From: Methanoculleus sp. UBA374
Lineage (GTDB): Archaea > Halobacteriota > Methanomicrobia > Methanomicrobiales > Methanoculleaceae
Direction of reading: 5' to 3'
DNA: 22,863 nucleotides
Assembly (NCBI GenBank): GCA_002508705.1
Contig: DAYL01000035.1
Coordinates: 1 to 22,863, forward strand
How positions within the stretch are numbered: position 1 is the first letter of the stretch; each line of letters opens with the position of its first letter. Shown one piece after another: positions 1 to 5,999 of the stretch. The notes under the pieces were generated by a model. It was not told the origin of the DNA. It saw nothing but the letters and a program-made list of their open reading frames with translations, and made no database searches. Both the position numbers and the translations under genes were made by a program.

Positions 1-2
1 TA

Positions 3-20
3 CGTTCACAATTGTGAACG
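3..20. promoter_or_regulatory. Palindromic operator, copy 1 (TTCACAATTGTGAA type)
   Basis: A perfect 18-bp palindrome, CGTTCACAATTGTGAACG. It is the leftmost of eight related sites in the window. Read leftward, a weak TATA-like TTACATA lies just upstream (29-35), so the site probably controls a minus-strand gene beyond the left edge. The sequence is seen directly; operator function is inferred from recurrence and position. Confidence 0.7.
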
Positions 21-429
21 CCAGATCGTATGTAAGCTATGCGCATACAAATAGATTCTCAAAGAGGCGATTTTTTCCGGTTCTCCTGCTGATCGGATGA
101 CCGGAGTGGCTCCCGGTCAGGAGATAACGCACCGTCACCGCCAAAAGGCGATCCGCCATGCGGCGACCCGGGGCGGTCACGGTGCCCCGAGGAAGGCTCG
201 ACTCAAGAAAATTGGCCGAGGATTTCCGCGACTTAAGTCGTGGGAGGAATCGGCCCTTCGCATATCCCGTTACACTTTCACCCCGCGCACGGCTATACTT
301 AATATCTGTTGCGCCATGGAAGGCACGAAGCAGGAGCATCTCCTGCGGATCACGGCTATACACCGGCGCAAACGACACCACAGTGCAGCGACATTGCTGC
401 CAGGGCCGCCGTCAACCGGCCTATTGCGG

Positions 430-533
430 TCCGCTCCCCAACACGCGGGGGAGAGGTGGAATCGCGAAGCCTGTAAAGAGCATGATGCCATCTACGGTAT
501 CATGCCTCCGACTTTCAGTCGGGGGTAGTTGAC
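430..533 (+). mobile_element. Possible IS200/IS605-type right-end remnant with omega-RNA-like hairpins
   Basis: Two consecutive stem-loops are visible. The first has a 10-bp stem (480-489 with 496-505, loop 490-495). The second has an 8-bp stem (506-513 with 517-524, loop 514-516). They are followed at once by GTAGTTGAC. This layout resembles the 3' ends of IS200/IS605 tnpB elements, where the transposon end doubles as the guide-RNA scaffold. No TnpB motif can be read in 1-430, so at most a decayed end remains. The open frames across 37-532 look non-coding and I do not call a gene in 21-650. Confidence 0.33.
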
Positions 534-650
534 AGGACCGGTAGACCGGTGTGGTTGACCGGGTTTGAGACGAACACAACAAAAGATACGCTTCCTTGCA
601 GAGAGAGGATAGCGTCGCATCAGCGATCCAAATGCTGAAAGAAGAGTAAG

Positions 651-722
651 AGCCAGGGCCCGGATTCGAACCGGGATAGAGTTGATCTGCAGTCAACCGC
701 GTAGCCACTCCGCCACCCTGGC
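651..722 (-). tRNA. tRNA-Cys (GCA), first of three
   Basis: A 72-nt cloverleaf can be folded by eye: acceptor GCCAGGG/CCCTGGC, a D-arm closed by GCG/CGC, anticodon stem GTTGA/TCAAC with loop CTGCAGA, and T-arm CCCGG-TTCGAAT-CCGGG. The anticodon GCA is at 688-690. The discriminator is U73 and CCA is not encoded, both as expected for archaeal tRNA-Cys; U73 and the GCA anticodon are known identity elements for SepRS/CysRS. A TATA-like TATACTTA lies near 775-782. No sulfur gene follows downstream; only a probable transposon-end remnant is seen. The nearest operator palindrome (858-875) is about 136 bp upstream and fits better with a rightward promoter. Confidence 0.96.
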
Positions 723-857
723 AGGGTCGGTCCATTTTCGAGTGGTCTACTCTATCTGTAGGACATCGATCCATAAGTATACGGACATTTTGGCAAACTT
801 TGCCGTGTAATCTTGCCGCTTTCCCAACGGTTATCTTTAAGCCGGTGATATAGAGAG

Positions 858-875
858 TATTCACAATTGTGAATA
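858..875. promoter_or_regulatory. Palindromic operator, copy 2
   Basis: A perfect 18-bp palindrome, TATTCACAATTGTGAATA. On the plus strand it lies directly downstream of a TATA-like GATATAG (847-853). It ends four bases before an ATG at 879, so it would cover the start of a leaderless rightward transcript. That is a classic repressor position in archaea. Confidence 0.78.
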
Positions 876-878
876 GGG

Positions 879-1001
879 ATGATCATGCGTACACCGATGC
901 CGCGTTTCGGAGAGGTACCCGCCAGGAGAGGGAAAAACCAGGTGGGATTTACCGCTACGGGACGCAGTGCACGGGGCGCGAAAGAATACTGTCGCCTGTG
1001 A
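879..1001 (+). CDS. Small ORF (40 aa), candidate leaderless peptide under operator 2
   Basis: The frame begins ATGATCATG about 28 bp after the TATA-like GATATAG and ends in TGA at 999-1001. The predicted peptide is basic (many Arg/Lys) with one Cys near the C-terminus (EYCRL). There is no ribosome site, but a leaderless mRNA would start almost exactly at this ATG. I recognise no family. The case for it rests on promoter geometry; the transcript could equally be a non-coding RNA or a regulatory leader. If real, it is the best placed small target of the palindrome regulon. Confidence 0.3.
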   Translation: MIMRTPMPRFGEVPARRGKNQVGFTATGRSARGAKEYCRL

Positions 1002-1166
1002 TTGCCTAACCTCCCGCGTACCGGACAGCGGCCCTTGCGTCTTCGGGCCGCTGTATCGGCCGTACCAAAGAGAACTCCGTGAAAGCGTCGCGAAAGATAC
1101 GGCCACATATTTTTGCGGACAGAACCGGTCGATTAAAAAACAGAACTTCATACGAAGGTGAACATA

Positions 1167-1322
1167 ATGCACAGACGAAACGTTCGGATTCTCCGATCAG
1201 GCAGCCAATCCCTCAGACAGGAGGACCCGGACTCCCGGGAAATAGGGCCTGAAACGAGAAGGTTCCATACCGACACCATAACAAGCGTGGACCTCGACAG
1301 ATGGCTCAGGCAGAATAAGTAG
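1167..1322 (+). CDS. Small ORF (51 aa), Arg-rich, unrecognised
   Basis: The ATG at 1167 is preceded by AAGGTGA at good spacing (1155-1160), a strong ribosome site for this genome. The frame ends in TAG at 1320-1322. The product is rich in Arg and polar residues, ends VDLDRWLRQNK, and has no membrane segment. It would follow the 879 ORF on a transcript from the operator-2 promoter. It overlaps an opposite-strand ORF (1197-1415) that also has a ribosome site, so at most one is likely real. Confidence 0.3.
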   Translation: MHRRNVRILRSGSQSLRQEDPDSREIGPETRRFHTDTITSVDLDRWLRQNK

Positions 1323-1415
1323 ACTCTCAGCACCGGGCCGGAGGGAGGAGGAGAGCAGCCCGCCGAAAAGGCGAATCTTCCCCCTCTCCCAGACATAATT
1401 TCCTGAAAACCTCAC
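1197..1415 (-). CDS. Questionable small ORF (72 aa)
   Basis: The GTG start at 1415 has GGAGA seven bases upstream. The frame runs 72 codons to TGA and reads in the same direction as the upstream thiF/moaD-like pair, but after a gap of about 280 bp. The product is mixed hydrophobic with one Cys and no family I recognise. It conflicts with the plus-strand ORF at 1167-1322; neither has decisive codon bias. Confidence 0.22.
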   Translation of the reverse strand: MRFSGNYVWERGKIRLFGGLLSSSLRPGAESLLILPEPSVEVHACYGVGMEPSRFRPYFPGVRVLLSEGLAA

Positions 1416-1695
1416 AACACGTTCTCCTTTTGCCGATCAGGAACGCCGCACCATTCCGAAACTCCGGCCTGCAGGAGGTCACAACTCTCCACTATTTGCT
1501 GGCTTTACGACCCGGCAACCTGCACGATTGCGGCAGTTCTCAAAGAGACGCCTGAAATCGGTCCCGAAAAAGTATCATTCAAGGTGACGCTCATCCCGTT
1601 CCGCAAAACAACTGAGAGAAAAAAAGGGCAGCGCCGGGAGATGCGGAGTCGCCCACGAAGCAAGCCCCAAACAACCCGGCGGGGCTCCGTATCCG
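1416..1695. other. Intergenic stretch, nothing recognised
   Basis: Between the doubtful small ORFs and the moaD-like gene I see no tRNA, operator copy, insertion end or convincing gene. A run of A's near 1618-1626 follows the moaD-like stop on the minus strand as a T-run and could help terminate that operon, but no clear hairpin precedes it. Confidence 0.4.
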
Positions 1696-1974
1696 TTAGC
1701 CTCCCGCAACCGGCGGAAAGACAGCCACCTCGTCTCCCTCGGAGAGGAGAGTCCTGTCCGCAGCAGCAGCCGGAACCCTTTTTCCATTCCGCATCAGGAT
1801 AACAAAATCACGAAACGCTCCGTGTTCGTCAAAGATCGATCCATAGCCTTCGCTGTTCTGCGACGCAGCATCCCGTATAAGATCGGAAAGCGACGTATTC
1901 TCCGGTGCATCGACGACCCGGCTTTTTCCGAGCAGTTCCCCGAACCGGGCAAAGAAACGAAGAGTAACTTTCAT
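1696..1974 (-). CDS. MoaD/ThiS-family (SAMP-like) sulfur carrier protein
   Basis: A 92-aa beta-grasp protein that starts MKVTLRFFARFGELLG and ends FPPVAGG. The family acts as a sulfur carrier: an E1-like enzyme adenylates the terminal GG, which is then thiocarboxylated to feed molybdopterin or tRNA thiolation, or in archaea to modify proteins. The ATG at 1974 overlaps the upstream ThiF-like stop in an ATGA arrangement, so I prefer it to a longer frame reaching 2010. The overlap implies translational coupling to its probable activating enzyme. The pair lies downstream of tRNA-Cys 2, whose promoter carries operator 3. Molybdopterin and tRNA-thiolation roles cannot be separated from sequence alone. 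Confidence 0.9.
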   Translation of the reverse strand: MKVTLRFFARFGELLGKSRVVDAPENTSLSDLIRDAASQNSEGYGSIFDEHGAFRDFVILMRNGKRVPAAAADRTLLSEGDEVAVFPPVAGG

Positions 1975-2720
1975 AGTGCATCTCCCCCGTGTCTGGTCCT
2001 CCCGCCGCAAACCTCGCAGGACGGGTTCCGTTCAAGTGCAATCTCTTCCACCACAGACCGCTCCCCATCCCAGAGGAGAAGACGATCTGCAAGCAGCTCG
2101 CCCGTCCCGACAAGGTATTTGATCACCTCGGTGGCCTGCACCATGCCGATGAATCCCGGCGTAACCCCAACGACCGGAAATACTTCCTTTTGCGGGGGGT
2201 TCGGGAACGTACACCGAAGACATGCGGTTTTTCCGGGAAGAATCGTGGTTGCCTGCCCGTAGAACCCCCGGATTGCACCGTGAAAGAGGGGGATCTTCTT
2301 CTCAAAGGCAACCTGGTTGAGCAGGTAGCGGAGAGGGAAGTTATCCATCGCATCGACGATCCCGTCGGCCTCCCCTACGAGGTCGCGCACGTTCGTCTCG
2401 TCGATCGTCGTATCGATAACCTCCACGGCAACGTCCGGGTTGATCTCCCGCAGTTTCTCCTGCGCGGATGCCGTCTTCTTCCTGCCGATATCCCGGTCGT
2501 AATGAAGGATCTGACGGTTCAGGTTCGTCCGCTCCACGGTATCCTTATCAACAAGAATAATCCTCCCAACTCCTGCGACGGCAAGGTAGATGGAGATGGG
2601 GGAGCCGAGCCCGCCCGCCCCGGCAATGAATATCGTCGCATTCTTCAGCCGCTCCTGGCCTTCTTCGCCAAAGAGCATGATCTGTCGTGAATATCGTTCA
2701 CGTTCATTCTGTGAAAGCAT
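1971..2720 (-). CDS. E1-like ThiF/MoeB/HesA family adenylyltransferase
   Basis: The family activates the C-terminal GG of ubiquitin-like sulfur carriers using ATP; the partner is probably the overlapping MoaD-like protein. Visible motifs: ERYSRQ near the N-terminus, the nucleotide loop GAGGLGS (residues 34-40), RTNLNRQ, and DAMDNFPLRYLLN. Two CxxC pairs, CLRC and CEVC, form the usual structural zinc site. The conserved Cys that precedes the GVxGxxG-Q-A-E helix in MoeB/ThiF/UbaA is absent: the stretch reads PPQKEVFPVVGV. Starts at 2720, 2726 and 2747 are possible; 2720 has GAGG six bases upstream. A 196-bp leader separates it from tRNA-Cys 2, so it may share that transcript or use its own weak promoter (ATAT motif near 2849). 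Confidence 0.9.
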   Translation of the reverse strand: MLSQNERERYSRQIMLFGEEGQERLKNATIFIAGAGGLGSPISIYLAVAGVGRIILVDKDTVERTNLNRQILHYDRDIGRKKTASAQEKLREINPDVAVEVIDTTIDETNVRDLVGEADGIVDAMDNFPLRYLLNQVAFEKKIPLFHGAIRGFYGQATTILPGKTACLRCTFPNPPQKEVFPVVGVTPGFIGMVQATEVIKYLVGTGELLADRLLLWDGERSVVEEIALERNPSCEVCGGRTRHGGDAL

Positions 2721-2916
2721 CAGCATCCTCTCTTCCTGGAATGTCATTCAGACGGTTCGGTTCTTCGAGTGCAAACGCCCGAAACTAAGCGGGAACGAGA
2801 CTCTTCACCGCACCCGCATCCGCCCTCACAGGAGTAAGCCCGATATTTCAAATTTGCTCCGCGGCACCGGCACTGCCGGATCGGCCTCCTGCATTAAATC
2901 GAGGCCAGTCGCAAAG

Positions 2917-2988
2917 AGCCAGAGCCCGGATTCGAACCGGGATAAAGTTGATCTGCAATCAACCGCGTAGCCACTCCGCCACCCTGGC
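2917..2988 (-). tRNA. tRNA-Cys (GCA), second of three
   Basis: Nearly identical to the first copy. The acceptor is GCCAGGG/CTCTGGC with one G-U pair, the anticodon GCA is at 2954-2956, the anticodon loop is TTGCAGA (first copy CTGCAGA), the T-arm is intact, U73 is kept and CCA is not encoded. The promoter is clear: TATA box AAATATAG (about 3014-3021) with operator 3 (2993-3012) filling the space between it and the mature 5' end. The same transcript could run on into the ThiF-like gene at 2720. Confidence 0.96.
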
Positions 2989-2992
2989 ACAG

Positions 2993-3012
2993 GGGTTCAC
3001 AATTGTGAACCC
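2993..3012. promoter_or_regulatory. Palindromic operator, copy 3, in a tRNA-Cys promoter
   Basis: A perfect 20-bp palindrome, GGGTTCACAATTGTGAACCC, the longest of the set. It starts immediately after the TATA box at 3014-3021 (minus strand) and ends five bases before the tRNA 5' end. A bound protein would block polymerase recruitment or initiation for tRNA-Cys 2 and anything co-transcribed with it. Confidence 0.85.
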
Positions 3013-3143
3013 GCTATATTTCTATGCTCCCTCCCACACTATTATAGTTCTTCTTCAGGCAATTCTTTCCACATTTTGGTGAATAGGGACTCAATATCAT
3101 CATCGAGGACTCTGGTGGGGGGCCGACCCCGCTGATGCAGATG

Positions 3144-3160
3144 TACAAAATCATTTTGTA
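3144..3160. promoter_or_regulatory. Second, unrelated palindrome upstream of the HTH gene
   Basis: TACAAAAT-C-ATTTTGTA is a 17-bp inverted repeat with 8-bp arms around one base. It lies 14 bp upstream of operator 4 and overlaps the probable TATA region (TTTTGTATT) of the HTH-larE operon. It differs from the TTCACAATTGTGAA class, so it may bind another factor. Confidence 0.5.
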
Positions 3161-3173
3161 TTCTCACACCCAT

Positions 3174-3185
3174 TCACAATTGTGA
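3174..3185. promoter_or_regulatory. Palindromic operator, copy 4, upstream of the HTH regulator gene
   Basis: The 12-bp core TCACAATTGTGA is perfect and symmetry stops at the next base. It lies 12-26 bp after the presumed TATA box and 41 bp before the HTH start codon, consistent with autoregulation of the HTH-larE operon. Confidence 0.75.
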
Positions 3186-3225
3186 CGAGATCACATTTCG
3201 GGCAGCACACATGAGGTAACCGTCA

Positions 3226-3555
3226 ATGGATTTACCCTGTCAGAAGATTATATGGGGCGTCCTGCCTGCAATTCGGGCGGCAATCGCGGTGGACCTTGTA
3301 AAATGCGGGGTCTCCCAGACCCAGGCAGCACGGCTGATGGAGATCGCTCCCTCCGCGGTCTCCCAGTATCTCTCGGGAAGACGTGGATATCGCGTAGAGT
3401 TCAATGAAGAGGCGAAGGAAGCCATCAGGTCTCTTGCATGGGACCTCAAGGAAGGACGGGTGGAGAACCTCGGCAACCGGATCTGCGAGATCTGCAAGCA
3501 GGTCCGGGGCGAGGGTGACCGGTGCGGGACCGGGCAGGAATCTCCGGAACCATGA
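3226..3555 (+). CDS. Cysteine-rich HTH (XRE/COG2522-like) transcriptional regulator
   Basis: A 109-aa protein with a helix-turn-helix at about residues 28-50 (VSQTQAARLMEIAPSAVSQY, followed by LSGRRG), typical of XRE-type archaeal regulators. It has Cys5, Cys27 and a C-terminal cluster CEIC (87, 90) plus Cys100. N-terminal PC and C-terminal CxxC-x9-C are, as I recall, family features and suggest a metal, Fe-S or thiol sensor. The ATG at 3226 has GAGGT eight bases upstream. It has an operator copy in its own promoter and overlaps larE by ATGA. I infer, without proof, that this protein reads the palindrome set and responds to cysteine, sulfide, Fe-S or redox state. Confidence 0.9.
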   Translation: MDLPCQKIIWGVLPAIRAAIAVDLVKCGVSQTQAARLMEIAPSAVSQYLSGRRGYRVEFNEEAKEAIRSLAWDLKEGRVENLGNRICEICKQVRGEGDRCGTGQESPEP

Positions 3556-4346
3556 GAAACGATCCGAAACGAGCCCTCCTTGAGCAGAAGATCGCAGGGA
3601 AGGGTTCGATGCTCGTTGCCTTCTCCGGCGGCGTGGATAGCGGGCTTCTCGCGGTGGTTGCCGAAGAAGTGCTCGGGAATAAGGCACACTGCATCCTCCT
3701 CGACAGCCCGCTCGTGCCGAGAGCGGCGATCGCGGAGGCAGAGGCTATTGCGAAGGAATTCGGCCTGTCGTTCGAGATTGTACGCGCGCCCGATCTCGAC
3801 GAAAACTTCCGGAAGAACCCCCCGGACCGCTGTTACTACTGCAAGAAGAAGGATGCGGCAATCCTGAAGAAGAAGGCGAAAGAATATGGCTTTGCCGTCG
3901 TTGCGGACGGGATCAATCTCTCCGACACGGCCGAGCATCGCCCCGGCCTTGCGGCAAGTTCTGAAGAAGGAGTGGTGCATCCCTTCATCGAGGCCGGTCT
4001 GACAAAGGAGGATATCAGGCGCATTGCACGGGAAAGCGGCCTCCCCTTCTGGAACAAACCTTCGGCCGCCTGCCTCTCTTCCCGCATACCCTACGGAGAG
4101 GAGATCACCGATATAAAGCTTGGAATGATAGAATCTGCCGAAGAACTCCTCCATGAACTCGGCTTTGGCCAGGTCAGGGTCAGGTGCCACGGAACGATAG
4201 CGCGGATCGAGGTCGAACCGAAGGAGATGGAGCACCTTCTTATGGAGCGCGAGACGATCGTCGCCGGGTTCGAAGAGGCCGGTTTCTCCTACATCGCGCT
4301 CGACCTCATCGGATACCGAAGCGGGAGCATGGACGAGGTGCTTTAG
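3552..4346 (+). CDS. larE: LarE-family ATP-dependent sulfur transferase
   Basis: A 264-aa PP-loop protein: SGGVDS (25-30) binds and activates with ATP, PDRCYYCKK (94, 97) and PSAACLSSRIPYG follow. Cys174 in the last motif matches the position of the sacrificial cysteine of characterised LarE, which donates its sulfur to pyridinium dicarboxylate mononucleotide for the nickel-pincer cofactor. No larB or larC is visible here, so a broader sulfur-transfer role is possible. The ATG at 3552 overlaps the HTH stop, implying translational coupling and control by operator 4. Its stop codon overlaps the stop of the convergent ncsA-like gene. Confidence 0.92.
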   Translation: MRNDPKRALLEQKIAGKGSMLVAFSGGVDSGLLAVVAEEVLGNKAHCILLDSPLVPRAAIAEAEAIAKEFGLSFEIVRAPDLDENFRKNPPDRCYYCKKKDAAILKKKAKEYGFAVVADGINLSDTAEHRPGLAASSEEGVVHPFIEAGLTKEDIRRIARESGLPFWNKPSAACLSSRIPYGEEITDIKLGMIESAEELLHELGFGQVRVRCHGTIARIEVEPKEMEHLLMERETIVAGFEEAGFSYIALDLIGYRSGSMDEVL

Positions 4347-5278
4347 GCTCCCGGGGGAGAAAATTTTTCTTTTCGCCCGAGCAGCCGGCAGACCTGGCAG
4401 ACCTCGCCGGTCGTGGGTTCGCCGCAGATGCGGCAGGTGCCGGGCGGGCCCTTCGGCTCCGTCGGGCGGGCCGAGCGCCGGACCCCGTCGCGGAACTGCA
4501 GGAGGCGGCCCATCGTGCCCGGGTGGCGGTGCTCCAGCCCGGCAAGCATCGACCGCACCTCCGACCGGAGCGCGGTGACGGCGTACGGGCACTCGGGCAG
4601 GTCGCGGAAGTAACCCCGGAGAAGCAGGTAGGTCGTGATCTCTTTCTCGGAGAGGACAGAGAGCGGTTTTATCCGCGGGACGAAGTGCCCGGGTTGCCCG
4701 GTCGAGGTATCGTGGATGATATGAGGCAGGTCGCCGCGGAGCACGTTCATGAGGACCGACTGCGCCTCATCGTCGAGGTTATGGCCGGTAGCAAGTTTCG
4801 TCGCACCGATCTGCTTTACCGCTTCGGCGAGCGCACGCCTGCGCAGCACACCGCAGACGGTGCAGGCCCGCCCCTCCCTTCCGGCAAGTATCCTGTCGAG
4901 ATCGTCTCCGAAGATATCGACGAACGTGACGATCACATGCTCGACGCCGAGTTCATCCGTCAGAGCCTTTGCGGCCGTGATCGTCTCCTCGCGGTAGCCT
5001 GCGATGCCTTCGTCGACGGTGACCGCGATGAGGCTTCCTCCCAGCGCTGGCAGGAAGCGGTGGAGCATCAGGAGGAGGGTGGTACTGTCCTTTCCCCCGC
5101 TCAGGCCGACGGCGATCCGATCGCCCGGGGATACCATTTGTCCGCGCATCATGGCGGCGAAGACGCGAGCCTCGGCGTCTTCGATGAAGTGACTGGCGCA
5201 TAACCGCCGCTCCGGCTCGATGAGGTGAACGACCGCAGGTTCACTGCACCGGGAGCACCGGTTCGCCGCGGGAGGCAC
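4343..5278 (-). CDS. ncsA: NcsA/Ncs6 (TtcA-like) tRNA thiolation enzyme
   Basis: A 311-aa protein of the Ncs6/Ctu1/TIGR00269 type, which adenylates tRNA U34 and inserts sulfur. It has an N-terminal zinc site (C8, C11, C27 region), PP-loop SGGKDS (60-65), a central CTVC pair, ATGHNLDDEAQ, and a C-terminal second finger (CRIC ... CQVC). The GTG at 5278 is four bases beyond the stop of the upstream small GG-ended carrier. That pairing matches the known archaeal system in which a SAMP-type carrier passes sulfur to NcsA. The 3' end overlaps larE tail-to-tail by three bases. Confidence 0.92.
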   Translation of the reverse strand: MPPAANRCSRCSEPAVVHLIEPERRLCASHFIEDAEARVFAAMMRGQMVSPGDRIAVGLSGGKDSTTLLLMLHRFLPALGGSLIAVTVDEGIAGYREETITAAKALTDELGVEHVIVTFVDIFGDDLDRILAGREGRACTVCGVLRRRALAEAVKQIGATKLATGHNLDDEAQSVLMNVLRGDLPHIIHDTSTGQPGHFVPRIKPLSVLSEKEITTYLLLRGYFRDLPECPYAVTALRSEVRSMLAGLEHRHPGTMGRLLQFRDGVRRSARPTEPKGPPGTCRICGEPTTGEVCQVCRLLGRKEKFSPPGA

Positions 5279-5282
5279 CGGT

Positions 5283-5477
5283 TCACCCGCCGTGCGAGAA
5301 CTGGATGACCTGGATCTCGTCGTCCTCTCCCGCCGTCACGTCCTCGGGGACGACTCTGCCGTTCTTCACGACGATCACGGTCGTCGGGTTGATCCCGAGT
5401 TCAAGGAGGAGTTCCTCTATCGGTATGGGGGGGCGGGAGACCGTCCGCGCGCTTTTATTCGGAAGAATGATCCGCAT
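5283..5477 (-). CDS. Small ubiquitin-like sulfur carrier (SAMP2/ThiS type)
   Basis: A 64-aa beta-grasp protein starting MRIILPNKSARTV and ending QVIQFSHGG. The terminal GG is the site of adenylation and thiocarboxylation. A TATA-like ATATTTATGG lies near 5505-5514, so the mRNA leader would be very short. It is followed four bases later by the ncsA-like thiolase, the classic carrier-enzyme pair for tRNA wobble uridine 2-thiolation. The activating E1 may be the ThiF-like protein at 1971-2720. This is the second GG-ended carrier of the window. Confidence 0.9.
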   Translation of the reverse strand: MRIILPNKSARTVSRPPIPIEELLLELGINPTTVIVVKNGRVVPEDVTAGEDDEIQVIQFSHGG

Positions 5478-5593
5478 ACGTCTCTAGAGCGTTGATCCCG
5501 CTACCCCATAAATATCCTCTAAGCAGCAAGAATACGGCAGATACGCCCTCAACAGCAGACCGTGGATCTCCCTTCCAGTCGATGTATTGCAGG

Positions 5594-5941
5594 TCAGGGG
5601 ACGCACCCATCCTCGCTCTCGTAGTGCTGCAGGATCGAGAGAGCGGCATCCCGACCGAGCCGATCCGCGATGAAGGTGAGGAAGACCTCGATATACCCGG
5701 GAGGGACACACCCGAGACTCTCGCTTCCATCAAGTATCAGCCCGGTGAGATATCGGAGGTCGTCGTCGTCAAGTCGCTCCAGCCGCTCCCGGAAATCGGC
5801 GGAATCAGCCGCGTAATGGTTCGCAAGCGGCGGAAGAATAGATCGATACGGCCCCCCCGAACCCGCACAGGCCAGCCCCGTGCACTCCGGAGCGGCTTTC
5901 TTCAGGATCATCGTGTCCCGTTCGGATAAAATTCGCGCCAT
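5594..5941 (-). CDS. Conserved-looking hypothetical protein (115 aa)
   Basis: The ATG at 5941 has a perfect GGAGG seven bases upstream, and an in-frame extension to 5992 is not needed. The product is soluble and mainly helical, with PECTGLAC near the N-terminus, an acidic stretch (LERLDDDDLRYL) and a C-terminal helix ending SEDGCVP; Cys20 and Cys25 might coordinate a metal or form a disulfide. I do not recognise a family. It is divergent from nadA, and operators 5 and 6 lie between the two genes, so it may belong to the same regulon. Confidence 0.8.
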   Translation of the reverse strand: MARILSERDTMILKKAAPECTGLACAGSGGPYRSILPPLANHYAADSADFRERLERLDDDDLRYLTGLILDGSESLGCVPPGYIEVFLTFIADRLGRDAALSILQHYESEDGCVP

Positions 5942-5985
5942 GAGATCTCCTCCGTGGGGGCCGGAAAATCCAGCCGTGCCACACA

Positions 5986-5999
5986 TTAACAATTGTTAA
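5986..5999. promoter_or_regulatory. Palindromic operator, copy 5 (TTAACAATTGTTAA variant)
   Basis: A perfect 14-bp palindrome with A/T in place of the C/G at position 3 of each half-site. Allowing one bulged base at 5985, the arms extend through ACAC/GTGT. It is in the divergent region between the 115-aa gene (start 5941) and nadA. Its centre is 26 bp from that of the degenerate copy 6. Confidence 0.7.

Noticed and set aside
37..532. Open frames on both strands in the left end
   Set aside because: Arg/Pro/Ser-rich compositions, no ribosome sites, no family motif; best explained by GC-rich DNA and a possible transposon end.
791..803. Small palindrome GGCAAACTTTGCC between tRNA-Cys 1 and operator 2
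   Set aside because: It is short, does not recur, and is unlike the regulon operator; left without a call.
3240..4592. A 450-codon minus-strand open frame opposite the HTH gene and larE
   Set aside because: It covers well-supported genes in antisense and shows no family motif.
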